Part shown: piece after piece, positions 24,713 to 37,078 of the stretch
How positions within the stretch are numbered: the first letter of the stretch is position 1
Layout: every line of letters starts with the position of its first letter
Assembly (NCBI GenBank): GCA_031308135.1
Contig: JAHLJT010000631.1
Span: forward strand, 219,361,151 to 219,425,150
Source of the DNA: Acheta domesticus
Taxonomy: Eukaryota > Arthropoda > Insecta > Orthoptera > Gryllidae
Direction of reading: 5' to 3'
DNA length: 64,000 nucleotides
Position numbers and translations under genes: made by a program
The notes under the pieces: generated by a model
Database searches by the model: none
What the model was told of the DNA's origin: nothing
Seen by the model: only the letters and a program-made list of their open reading frames with translations

Positions 24713-26080
24713 CGGCTTATCCGCAGGCCACTCACCTGCGGCCATCACGGCGCTGCGCCAGTCGTAATGACGCGCTTTAACACCTCACTCCGCATATCAC
24801 GTTGCTGGCGGGCATCTCTTCATGTTGCTCGCTCTCCTCTTGGCTTTAGTAGCTTATCTCTTAACTATCGATGTCCCTTGCGACGTCCATTCTGCAGCTC
24901 AAATCAATTGTCTCTCATCTACGTTTCAAGATTTTCTTTCGTATTGTCATCTATTAAATCGATTTCTTGCCCTCACGAAAAACATATTTTTATCTTCATT
25001 TTTTAATAACAAACTACACTAAAGAGCTTTTGTGTTGTGATCATAAACAAAACTTAAGAACTTCTGTTTCATATGAATAAGTTTAATCATTAAACAGTAT
25101 GTAATTGTTTGCTTATATTCATAAGATTAATAACAATGTATAAATATTGAACGTCGGCTCCTATGTTCGCTGTTACAAACGTTCATCTTACCCAGATCAG
25201 TCAACCGACACGATCTGATAACTCTGTAAAAACATTTTATTATTTAAGATGGCAGTAGATATACACCATTATTGGACTAAAATAAATACATTGGTGTAAT
25301 TCTCCATTGTAATGACCCAAAATAAATACTGGAACGTATGACTCCATTATACCGGGACATCAGCCCATCAACATATTTCGCCCCATGTGTCGGAATAATT
25401 ATGTGGGTCGACTGCTCTCGTCAGTCCGAGTACTTTTCCGAACTTTCTCTGATATCTGTACGAATGCGGGAGCACCTTAATAAAAAGGCCGCGTACTGCG
25501 CAATACTGATTATCTACTATTACAATACATTAATCTCCAACTGATTATGAAGATGGAGATTTTTCCTTAATTAAATCTGTTCCTTAAAGATAGATTTTGA
25601 AGTAAGGTCATAGAATTTGAATACTTGAGGAGTAAGGTCACGTAATTTTGCGTGAATATACGGACGAGACGGTACGTGCTGTGTTTAGCACCACTAGTTT
25701 TTCTCTTTTCACGCTTCCGCTCGTCCTAGTCGCTAGCGACCATTGGCTTCCTAATGGCTCTCCTATCGTTCCGTTGCCCCATTCACACCCGCCGGCGAGA
25801 CCTTATCGTTGCGAGTGCGCGTTCTGCGCGCTTGCCGCCCTCACGAACAGCCCGGGCGCTGCCATCGACCCCGCCACTGAGAACACGTTCTATCGACAAT
25901 TTCTCGAGCTATGCATTAGTGCCTTAGATTGAAGGGTGGTATGCGGACTGCATTGAAGTTGGCTCACTTTTTACAATGTCCCCATTACAGAGGTTACGTT
26001 ATAATCGGATTCGAAATTGAGAAGTTTGAATTAAGTTGCTTGCTCAACTAGATGAAAACCATAACAATTGGATGGTCATA

Positions 26081-27233
26081 TTGAAACCGTTCGAATATGC
26101 AAGGGGCACAATTCGGCTTACCTCATCGTTCGACCCCAATAAGCCCCCTGTAGACTCGCTTCCATACGGAAAACGACAAAACCTGAAAGTGTTTTTTTTA
26201 ATGATGATATGCCAGATTGCACAATAATACCCAGTTTTTTTGTACTTTCTTTCGCACTAGAACAGTATGAATTTATTATAATTTTATTTATTAAAAAGAT
26301 TTGATTTAAATCAAAACAACATCCTCTGAAAATTATTAGATTTGGTCATGACAATGAGAAATAAAATAATTGTTCGTACAAACGTTAACCTGAGCTCTTT
26401 TCCCATTGTATCATTGGATGCTTCGCTCGGACGCCGCGTATCCCCACATCATCACCTTCGACCAATCTTGATCCCTTCTATCTTGTGTCTTCCGGCACGC
26501 CACGAAGTCACTCCCATTCACATAATGTACTAGCCTCCCATATCACCGTCAGCACTTGTTCGGCAAAATAATTACAAGTTCATTTAGCTTGGTGCTTCAC
26601 CTTCGTCACTGATGAAAACTAATTAAAGTTGGCAATTTTCTTAAAAGTTCCTCCCTATCGGTAAGAAAATACTCCAAGTCAATGCACGGTTTCACCAAAA
26701 TGTTTCTATCATCCACTTTCACTCGCGGGAGAAAAAAGTTAAAGTCCCGAACTGTACTCCGAAATTTTTATAAGACTCTACTTTCGATCACAAAAAAATA
26801 AACCAAGTCTGAACTCGGACACGCACCCTCTAATTCAGAAATGATTCTCTCGCTATGAAATCTGAGCTCCAACTAACTAATTTTTTCGTTCTTCAATCCA
26901 GGAAAACTCGTGTTCATTGTTATACAAAATTCTGTTTTACATTCCCTACCAACGGATTCTTATTATGTATTCACTCCTCTAAGGTGCACTCTTGGGCGAA
27001 ATTTCCACTCTTACACACGCATCTTTCGACTGATTCTACGTTACATCCACGGGCTCATGAAATTGTTTACCTGTGTTACTATGGTGCCCGTTTACCAAAT
27101 ATCGTGACATGTTAAACATCGGTGTTATCCCTAGCAACCTTTTACTACGGTGCCTAATTCTAATTTAAATTAGCATTAAAGTCTCAAATTATTCAATTTC
27201 GAATGCCCTCTCGCATTTGGTATATCACAATAC
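26081..27233. other. About 1.15-kb segment present only in arm 2
   Basis: Arm 1 joins the flanks directly near 4160 (the complement of gatggtcata followed by gaaaatgtatcc). The extra sequence is AT-rich with no recognisable protein, TIR or clear TSD, so it may be an insertion in arm 2 or a deletion in arm 1. Confidence 0.8.
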
Positions 27234-29332
27234 AAAATGTATCCTAATGTTGAAACATTTCAATTATTGCGTCATGCAATGCTGAGCTATTGCTATTTGC
27301 GATATCGCAAATATTGTTATGATTGATTTGGACCAAATTTTAAACGTTTTTCTTTTCAATGCATTCATTACTGTCTCTCATAAATTAAACCCAGAAATTG
27401 CTATAAAATACGAAATAGGCAGTAAGATGAGGTATCATGTGTTATAGTTTGTAATTCATGAGCAAAAGAAAACTCTTTCCTTAGTAACATCAATTAAAAA
27501 ATATACAGTTTTTACATTACTGCATATCAATTACTTCCATTACATTACTTAACATCAATTCTGCTAAGATTGGAAATATCCGCTTCAGGAGAATATTTTC
27601 AAAGAAAACTAAAAATGTAGTTCCATTGACAGGGAAAATGTGCAATTGTAATGATGGCATTGGAAATTGATGTTACCAATACGATAGTTGATGTTACCGT
27701 GTATTGTAATGAATTAACACGCCACTACAAAAGTGGGGGTAATGTCACACGTGGAATGGGCCTGTGAGTTGCAAATAGCAGGACACACACGCTATATTTG
27801 TTTAATGGGCGCCAAGGGGGCATCTTACCTGCCATCCGGCTCCGGCATTGAGAACCGCAGGGTTGAGGAGTTTTGGGTCGACAGAATGCATTATGTAAAC
27901 TATTTATTGGAATAATACACAAAGATGGTACTTTGTTGAAGTGCAACCCGTCGAAGTCGTGGGAACACGTTTATCAAACAGAAATATCTCTGATACAATT
28001 GAAATTACTCTCTCAATTTAACAATCTCCAGTCCAAAACTGTTATTTAATTAATGATAGGCGAAATACACAAAGATGATGGTGATGATTTCATTATCTCA
28101 CTTCGATGTGATTGCACGCTCGCGGGCAGTTACCGGTCAGTTCCGACTGTGGGGTCCCGACGAAGTGCGGCTGAAGAAGCCTCGCACACAGCAAGAAGAA
28201 TCTCGTGCTCCCGTTGCACGCGCCTGGGACGTCAGCAGCTGCCCATTCTCGGGGCGACGGGTCACGATGACGATGCGCAAGAGGAGGTCGTCACACCTCA
28301 CCCCTTGCGTTATGCAGCCGTTAGGCGGACTTCACACCCCTTGGATACTTTAGGGTGTCTGATCCGTCACAATTAATTCTAGTTAAAGGTGCAATGGACG
28401 ATCTGATTAATTAGGCCGGCAGGTACTGGCCATGTCACACGGTGTTTCAGAGCTGGCCCCGTCGTTAATCGACTCAGTCTCCTCTCCTTCGGAGTTTTCG
28501 TTTCAAGTCAATTAAATCAAGTTCTCATGTCAGTAGTTTGACATCAACTTCTCAAGTTCAGTCTTTGAAACAAATGCTCAGGTTCATTCTTTCTAATCAA
28601 GTGCCTCACGCTTCTCTCTGCCTATTGCTCCTCCACTTTCTTATTCCCACCCTGTTTGGAAGATTCTGTGCTGTCACGTGTGTGATGTTTTGCCTCTGAT
28701 TGGATCGTTCGTCTGGCTTCTGGATTCTTCCATGGGTCTTCTTGGTCAATTGACCCAAGTCTATCCCTCCCCTTTGCGACCTTAACTATGCTTTTAATTG
28801 GTCGGCCTTTGTGCTATCGCGGGCGCATATGGCTTTTGCGAAGTAGCGCGCAGCAACACGCTGTCCGCTGCCTTCCTCATGCTTTTATGATGTCCCCCAG
28901 GGATAAGCGGGTCGAGTGCTACCGAATTCCTTAACTCGACTGTTCCGGTAATATATTTGACAATCCCCGAGAAGAAGGGATAAAGTGCGGTGGTAGGAGG
29001 GTGTTGGCATATTGGCATAAAAAATGATTCAAATTTGGCGCCGTGGCGGGAGATTGGTTTTTAATAACAATCTTTGGTCTTTATTATCAGCTCAGAATTT
29101 GCATTTTAAACATACCGCGTCGGACTTATGAAAAATTCCCTCCAAAACCGCGTTCTAGCTGCGAAAAGAGCGGGTATATAAACTTCTTTGTGTTCTTTGC
29201 CTTTCGACGTCTTGCATTTGACCTGGCGGGCTACTTGTTAGTTCATCTCCCTTCGCCAGGGGACAGCTCCTACCGGGTTCCGATGCCAAGCACGCTGGTA
29301 CATAGAAGATTATTTAGATACACTAGATCTCC

Positions 29333-29547
29333 GTTTTTAACCCATGACAGCATTGTCGCCAAATGCAAACGCCGAACCAGGCACTTCACAGTAGTTGCTC
29401 CGCCCAGGGAACGGGCTTCAGTAAGCGTGCATTAAAGTTCCATGAGAACAGGTTAAGCTCTCAAAGTTGGAACTAGTGCCGCCCCTCTACTGTTTTCTTT
29501 CAAGGAATAACCGCTTTTAAGCGGGAACCGGGCTGAAAGTCGCCAGC
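29333..29547. other. About 215-bp segment present only in arm 2
   Basis: Lies between agatctcc and gaaaattggtg. In arm 1 (about 1863-1880) the two flanks nearly abut. No feature recognised inside. Confidence 0.7.
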
Positions 29548-30104
29548 GAAAATTGGTGCAATACAAAGTAACAAAATGAGATTGATTTCACGTGAGGAGG
29601 AGGTAAAAAGGTGAACGATTTGTTCAGTGATTGCTTATTTCTTCCTATTATCTTGTAACAAGAGGGGTACATTGTGTCTTTCCAGAGATCGAGCGAGCGA
29701 GCATTGGCCAGAACGTTCGTTTCCCCGTAACCTAATTTATAACTCTCCCAATCTGAATCTGAATATGAAACTATATTCGCTGCGTTAACAGAGGGTTTCT
29801 GCCTTCGTTGGGAGAGGGGCTCATGAAGTCCTGGGATGAGATTTGTGTCAGGGAGGCCCTGAGTGGGGACGGATGGTGGCGAGGCGCGGCCGCGGGCGTG
29901 CCAATTCGACAGAGTAGTGCGCTGTGCCTCGTGAGAATGATTTGGCGTGACAGAGGGGTCTGTTGCGCTGTGCAGATGTCGAGGAGATTCACTGCAGTAC
30001 ACAGTATTAAAAATTATTAGTTTGCATTATCGTTAAATATTAATATGAATTTGACATTTTTCAAATGAGGAACCTTTTGTCTCTCCTATAAAATTTGCAT
30101 TTTT

Positions 30105-30745
30105 TGGCTAAGATGACTCTCGAATCGACTTTGCGGCAAAACACGAGAGAAAGAATCGCGTCCCCGCGACGGGCCACTGCGTTCCACCGACACCTCCACT
30201 GATGATTGATTCATTGTTAGTGATTCCGGGCGCGTCAACTACTGAGGTCATTAGTCCCGTAAGTGTAGGGCAAGTTTTTCCGAGGGAGGTGGCTGTGATC
30301 TTCCCGGTGATATCCGGCGCCGATCTACCATTGACTAGTGGGGTTTTCTCCAACCAGGTATTTTCCACCAGGGCACATCGCCCCAACATCGAGACAAGCT
30401 CTAAGACCCCGATCGGTCTTCTGGTATGTGTGGTAGTGCAGTGCATATTAGTGCGTGTGTGTGTGTGTGTGTGTGTAAGGAGTAAGGATAGGACAGGGAA
30501 GAAGACAAAGAAGAAAGAAAGATCTCGCACGCTCCAATACTCACCTGATTTTGATCGGAGAAACTACGGAAAACCACCGATCAGAGCAGCCGACCGCTAG
30601 AATTCTCCTCCAGACTATTGAATTCGACCTAACTAACAAGGTAGTGTCGAAAATCCTGCCACCGTTGGGACTCGAACCTAGGACCTTCCGGTCAGAGGCA
30701 CTACAGTGACATCAGCTGATGCACTGAGCCACCTCGTCCTGTCAG
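30105..30745 (-). mobile_element. SINE1, arm 2 copy
   Basis: Minus-strand copy with the B box complement gggactcgaacct at 30667-30679 and a (GT)n run at 30455-30476. Mirror of 684-1320. Confidence 0.65.
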
Positions 30746-31444
30746 AGATTTTTAACCGCGCTGGGACTTGCGGCAAGGGGCGGCTGCGTCGGTTGTGTCT
30801 GCCGGGGCGCGCCTCGTGAAGGAGTTTTACCGCTATGACTAAAGTAGCGACGCTACGCACTAACAATCACGTGACGTATCGTGAAGTAATAACGTCTTAT
30901 CTTCTGCCTAAGGCGCAAACTTATACCCTCATAAATAGTATATGACTGTGGGAGTCTGGTCACCTTACAAACGGCAAAATGGCCGCCTAAAAGCAGGAAA
31001 CGTTGTATTTTACGACTCTAATAAACTGTTTCTCTAATGTGAGACTACTTTCTTACCAACTCCACAACACTGCCAAGTATTAACGGAAAATGTTAGAAAG
31101 GTATCAAGTAGGAAATTCGCGAAAAAGATGTTGAAAACAAATCTTCGTGTTAGGTTATGTCTTACTTATCAAATGACATGTTATCAAATGACAAAACACT
31201 GTTATTAGATATTCCCTACATTCTCAAGAAAAGCCGATTCAAATTCCCAAAGTGCATACTCATCATGCAGGGCCACAAAATCTTGCTTTATGGAGATTTG
31301 TTCACTCCACTCGTATCGTGGTTCCAACGTCTCACCACTTGCCTACACTCTTTGATATATTAAGCAGCTTCTTTAGCGCTTTTGTTATAAGATATGTCAC
31401 AATGTCATAATTGCTAAAGCTCTTTTGAGAGTTGTGCCTTTCGA

Positions 31445-31545
31445 CCGTATAACGTCGTAAGTCACCTGATTAATAAATAGTTTTAGCGCCAGCCGTAAGA
31501 AGATATCCTTAAGCCATTGATCAGGTGCCTTACGACGTTATACGG
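31445..31545. mobile_element. Short foldback element just outside arm 2
   Basis: 31445-31470 and 31520-31545 are reverse complements at 25 of 26 positions (ccgtataacgtcgtaag at the outer side). Total about 101 bp. No TSD confirmed. It lies 28 bp beyond the last position whose mirror is visible in this window. Confidence 0.6.
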
Positions 31546-31837
31546 ACTCTAGTTGCCAAGTATAGTTTTTCGCTTTATGTAACTGCTAAAAATCGACATA
31601 GCAGAAACGTATTAGTCCAAATTGCTTACATATCTACTACACTAATTTTTTTTTGTACTTGAACACCGAAATGCTTTTGAAATCCCAAAGAGTAAGTGTG
31701 TTCATTTTGATGAAGATTTTTAACGATCAATTGATAATTTGGGCAGCCTTGTTCCAGAGAACCCTTGTTCTAATCAAACGTTTCTTGAACTGTTTTTTTG
31801 TTCATCGCGTTCCAGTGCGTTTCTTTGAGCGCGTTAG

Positions 31838-33180
31838 TTAGATAGATAGATAGATATTTATTATTTCCGCAGGTAGGTTTATACAACCTGGTGGCGGAAC
31901 ACTAAAATTTACATATTATATCTACATATTATAATTATGAATTAAATACAATGTAACTTAAAATTATTTTAAGACAATAATAATCATAATAATAATAATA
32001 AGATAATAATAAGATAACAATATTAACAAAAAATGCATTAATAACAATACCCGCATTATTACTACTAATTCTATCAATTATGGTGGTCCTGTACAGATAC
32101 TTTATACTAACATATACGACTTTTATACACTACACTCCACTTCACTTCACTTCACTTCACTTCTCTTTCTACTTCTATATAGCACCACACTTCACAACAC
32201 GTCACCACACGTTAATATGAATACTATAAACCAACGCATCTAATAATTATCACAGTACTAATAATGGTTACAATAATTACTAATAATAATAAATAATTCT
32301 AATGAACATAACTTACTAACTAATAAAATTTACAAATATCATTAGTTAATTTACTTTTAAATCTCTGAAGACCTAGAGGAAAGGGTTCCAAGGCTGTCGC
32401 AGGCAACTTATTCCAGTCCGTTATAGATCTATTTGTAAAGGAAAATTTTCCAACATCTGTTCTCTGTGGCCTGAACTGTATTTTGTGCTTGTGATCCCCT
32501 CTACTAAAATACGTGGGTCTACTGAGCCGGATGTGGATATCTTTCCAAGCTGGATAACCGACATACGCTTTGTACAAAGCACAGAGTCTTTCCTTAACCC
32601 TCCTGATTTCTAATGACTCCCACTCTACTTTCTTCCTATTGCTTCGGAAAATAAATTTACATGCTCTTCTCTGTACTCTATTCAAATATTCCTTTTGTGA
32701 TATTCTATAAGGGTCCCAACAAACCGTCCCGTATTCCATTAATGGGCGAACTAGAGATATATAAGCTAATTCTCTTGCTTTCGCAGTACTCTTTTTTAGT
32801 ATTCGCATAGTAAAATGCAAAGATTTCCACGCTTTCCCCACGACAAAGTTTACCTGATCTTCCCAACTCAATTTGCTATCAAAAATTATTCCCAGATACT
32901 TACAAGACACGACTCTTGGAATATTCTCGTTGCCTAAACGGTATTGAGTTTCAGTATACTTGCGGCCCCTACCAAACGTAATGGTTTTGCTTTTCGAACT
33001 ATTTATTGTCATGCTATTTTTTTCCGCCCAGAGATGTAATCTATGTAGATCATCCTGCAAAATATCCTCATCTACTTTTGAATGAATAACTCGATATAAT
33101 ATACAGTCATCTGCAAATAGTCGTACCTTTGAAATTAAATTGTCTGGCAGGTCATTCACAAAAGCTAGAAAGAGTTGCAG
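31838..33180 (-). mobile_element. 5'-truncated CR1/Jockey-group non-LTR retrotransposon
   Basis: The 3' part of a LINE on the minus strand. It contains the C-terminal half of a reverse transcriptase (32320-33180), a 3' UTR of about 480 bp with a (cactt)n run at about 32138-32163, and an end in tetranucleotide repeats (tatc)n at about 31838-31856, as in many non-LTR elements. The 5' truncation falls near 33180. No clear target-site duplication was found. Confidence 0.8.
32320..33159 (-). pseudogene. Partial reverse transcriptase of the truncated LINE
   Basis: 280 uninterrupted codons encode the back half of a non-LTR reverse transcriptase. The catalytic motif reads FADD (residues about 15-18, in RLFADDCILYR), followed by the thumb region (YLGIIFDSKLSWEDQV, LVRPLMEYGTVCWDP, LNRVQRRACKFIF) and the usual C terminus (SFTNRSITDWNKLPATALE). 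The frame stays open upstream of the first Met to about 33180 (LQLFLAFVNDLPD). The finger region, endonuclease and ORF1 are missing, so it cannot be autonomous. The lack of stops suggests a fairly young insertion. Placement between CR1/L2-like and Jockey is not resolved by eye. Confidence 0.85.
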
Positions 33181-35489
33181 TGCACCCGTTCAATTGCGAG
33201 TACAGATTCGGTGTCCGTGCGCATGAAATACCTCACGCAAGGGCAAAATGACAGTGAGCGTGCAGATGTGCTGAAGGATAGAGTTTAGAGCGTCGGTATA
33301 GCGATTGCATCTCACTATATGAGATCAGCGAAGCCACGAGAGAATATTATAAAGTTTCATTAAAGAGTCTCAGTATATACGTATCGTGAGTTGCAATTGG
33401 TAAAGTTAAATAAGACATGTGTGTAGCGTAAGCTACTGAAATGACTGTGCTTTTAGTAGATCGATTCTCTCTCTTCTCTTGAAGCAGCTGATACGAACCT
33501 GCTAGCCATCTTTGTACTAAATTTTGTTTATTGTGGCCTTGAGTCAGTAAAATCCCCCAGAGAATAAAGCTCGCGATTTATTTCAAAGTTATTCGAATGT
33601 TCTTGAACTAGAGACAAGAAATTAAAATGTTTTCTCACTGATTTGCCTTTGTTTCAGGTGTTCCAGTCAATCTAATATCCCAAATTGTATATGTATTTTT
33701 AAACTATTGATTTAGAAAATCCAGTGGAAATGAGAAATTGGAATTGTATATAAATATTTGTGAAGTATAAGGGACAATCGAATAGCTCGAATCGCAACCC
33801 TTAATGAGGAAAAGGTCATTTATTTATTCTCTCTGTGGCAAAACTCACTGTTTAATCGTCGAGAGTTATGACGAGAAATATAAGCTTTATCTATTTTCAA
33901 AATGTAAATGGATTTGTATCGAAAATAAAATTACGGAATCCAAAACCTTACCCCTCTGATGCTCTTAACTTCCCATTTTTACATATCAATACAACAGGCA
34001 CTTTTTTAAAAAGTAAAAAGGAAGATTTAGCAAATATTGTTTGTCCCATTAAACTAGAAAGTACCCATACATCTCTCTCGTGGTGCTTATAACGACATTT
34101 GATTCGTCAATTGGCGAAAGAACTTTGAGTTAAATTAACATGTGTTCACTAAAGCCCGTTCCATGTGAAATGTTCTAGTAGAATTGAATTGGAGTAGGCA
34201 TTCTCTGTTAGATGACTGCGTCCATATAAAACGATAATAAAGCGTTCCGAAATCACTTGTTATTGTGGAAATGGCTTTATTCGAGCCCACAAAGGACGCT
34301 CCAACTAGGGTGGCTTGTTAGCGGCAATATTCCGTTTCAAAGGCACCATTAATCAAAATTGCGAGGGTCTGTACGCGCACATCCACCTGCAGTCAATGGG
34401 GCACCCATTCAGAAAGAGAACCGGTTGTGAAGGTTGAGTCCCATTAGAACGCACTCGATAAACGTCTGTCAACTTCCGATTCCGACAATGCATTTGATAT
34501 GCGTGGGCGGCAAGGTGCAATGAACGCTTCAAACGAGGAAGGGCTGCGTTCAGTGGAAAGCTGGGGCGCGTTCAGTTGAGGAGTTGCCTCTAAACCGCGG
34601 GGAAAATGAAATACATGTGACATAGCTACAGGCCTGTTACCTACTTGTTCTCTGACCAAATGTCCGTAGGATCTTCGTAGGTCCTTCTAATACTTTTCCT
34701 ATTTACTTGAAAACATCTCTTCACCAAACTTTTAAAAATGCTTGAACATTGTTTAAATCCTCGTCAAGTAAATCTTCCTCATTGTATAAGTCTCGTGAAG
34801 CAAAAAGTTGTTTAAGTCCTGTGGATTTTTCAACATGTCTGTTTTCGTGAATTAATCAGAATGTACCAAACACTGGTGAGCAATATCCTAAAATCGAACT
34901 CAGTTATCTGGCCTCAGTTATCAGTCCATTGGACTAACATTCGTGGCAGTTTCGAGATGATACCATGTCAGAAAAAGCTCCACGCAATGCCGAAATTAAT
35001 AAAGTCTGTCGTCAACAAAAGTCCATTCAATACAATTACTATAGTGGTTAGTGACATAACAATTTGCCACTGTTTTTGCACGGCGCAATAATTTTGGTAA
35101 AGAAGAGTCTTAATTCCATATAAATGTGTTATTTTTAGAATTTTTTGCACAATAATGGGTTTCAAAAATTGTCAAATAATTATTTTGAAACTCTATTTCT
35201 ACTTTTTTAATTAGAGTGTCTAAATGAATTCAAAACTATATACAAACGAAGTTGCGGGTTTAGCTAGTTTTTATTAAAATTCGAAAACACTACCGACAAA
35301 AACTTATGAAAACACAAATAATTACAGAACATTTCAATCGACTTGGTAGTTTAAGTTTTGATTCTCTAATTTTTTTGATAATAACTTTATATTTTCACGT
35401 ATCTACCATTTGTTTTAAAGGAATAATAGTTTAATTGAAATGAGACTTCCAGTATGTGAATATTATTATTCATGAGACCATTTCTTAGA
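33181..35489. other. Stretch with no recognised feature
   Basis: AT-rich, with short frames only. Nothing I can support as a gene, RNA or mobile element. Confidence 0.5.
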
Positions 35490-35640
35490 AAAACTAGTGA
35501 TGATAAAATAAAACGTACTTTCTCGTCCATATTTTCACGCAAAATTACTCAAAAAGTACTCAAATTTACGAAAAATTGTATATACATTTATTTTAAAATC
35601 TATCTTTAAGAAACAGATTTCATTAAGGGAAAAATTATTT
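35490..35640 (+). repeat. Diverged third copy of an arm repeat
   Basis: Resembles arm 1 positions about 4540-4690 in the same orientation: aaaactagtg, tattttcacgcaaaattac, then aaaatctatctttaag and aaacagatt. It shows that this part of the arm is a dispersed element of its own. Confidence 0.6.
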
Positions 35641-36505
35641 TTTTAATTCAAAACATTTGAAGAAAATAGCACTTTTATTATAGAATTTAGTGTTTCGTTC
35701 TACATTCTTCTCCAAATTTTAAAACAAAAAATTGTAGTCGTTTTGGGATAGTTTAGTTTGGTTAATTTTTGGAACATTGTTACAATTGGGCACAACATTT
35801 CGGGAAAAGAACTATCATTTTAAAAACTCTACAAGAAATAAATACAAAAGTAGTAGTAGTTGTTGTAGTCTTAGGGCATTCATTGTCATGAAGAAAAAAG
35901 TCATGTATTTCTCCGAAATGTACTTCCGTCAACGTTCGTTTTTAGCGTTACAGAATTTTTCTATTGTACTATGTAACCTTTTCCGACTACTTACTAGTTA
36001 TCGTAGTTTACACCATAAAAAACTGTGATATTCGTGTTTATCTTTATTATAATATTTAAGACAAAACAAAGATACTACCATTGCAGTCGCGGAATTTTCA
36101 ATAATACTCCCGGATATATTTTGTCATTTGCAGTAATTCATTTACAAGAATTTTATATTTTTATGCAGATTTCATATAAAATAATAGACAAAGTCCTTAC
36201 GTGTGCTAATTTGACGATACATTTTGTATGTGCCTCATGTATCAGAGGAAGAGACCCTGCAGAGCAGAGTGAGTGAAGGGAGTAAGCGAAAACTGGAAGT
36301 GTCTCGATGTTCGTAGAGCACTGCGCGGCGGCTACTCTGGTCTTGTGAGCGCTCAGGGAGCGGCGGAGGACGCAGTCCGGGCGAGGGCGAGGGGAGGAGA
36401 GGGTAAGGGCCTTACGCGTGCTCTTTTGGCGAAAGCTGCGCAAGGGCCTACAAACACATTCTCTCCATTGGTACATTGAGTCGCTCAGTTCAGTTAAAGA
36501 TGTGG

Positions 36506-36518
36506 TCAAACATGGGGT
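36506..36518 (+). repeat. Candidate 5' target-site duplication of the I-clade LINE
   Basis: tcaaacatggggt matches tcaaacgtggggt at 42307-42319, immediately after the LINE tail, at 12 of 13 positions. The single difference is a CpG transition. It would put the LINE 5' end at 36519. Confidence 0.55.
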
Positions 36519-37078
36519 CCCGTGGAGGTGGGTTGGTCCACGTCCTGACGGGGGGATGCAGAGAAGGCTCTTCCTTTCTCCATTTTTTTCATCCTCTTGC
36601 TTCTCATTTCATGTCATGTACGTTCTTTTCACTCCTTTTTCTTCTTCACTGGTCTTCTCTGTATGCTGAACGCTCACCCATGTGTTTGCCGTGCATGGCG
36701 ACCCGTGTCGGAGGGAATGTGTGTCCTGGCAGTTGAGGGACCTGTTTGTTTCCTTATCTAGTCCTAGTGCTACTGTTCGCCTTGCACTAAGGGGTACGTT
36801 CATTACGTATTTTGGGGAACATTCCTTGTAGGTTCCAACACACTCGCTTTGGCCCCGGACTCTTCTAGACGGGCGGTCGGGAGCTAACCCACTCCCGATC
36901 AGTCGGCTCGGACTAGGTCTTGTACTGAACTCCAGGGTGAGCGGGGGGATCCACGGCGGTGCAGCGCTGTGTTATTCCCCCACTATATCTCCGTGGCAAC
37001 CCTGGCACTCCGATGGAGTGTCCCCTTGTTGGGCTCCGTGGTGGGTGGGGACCACGAGGATGAACCTATTCCATCTTT

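Larger units (their letters stand above)
21183..31417 (-). repeat. Arm 2 of the giant inverted repeat
   Basis: Reverse-complement partner of 1-8864. It is about 1.4 kb longer, mainly because of extra sequence at about 26081-27233 and 29333-29547 and a longer GC minisatellite at about 24360-24712. The nested SINE2/piggyBac insertion and SINE1 are present in both arms, so those insertions predate the duplication or are shared by two haplotypes. Homology reaches 31417 only because the window begins there, so the true outer end is unknown. Confidence 0.95.
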
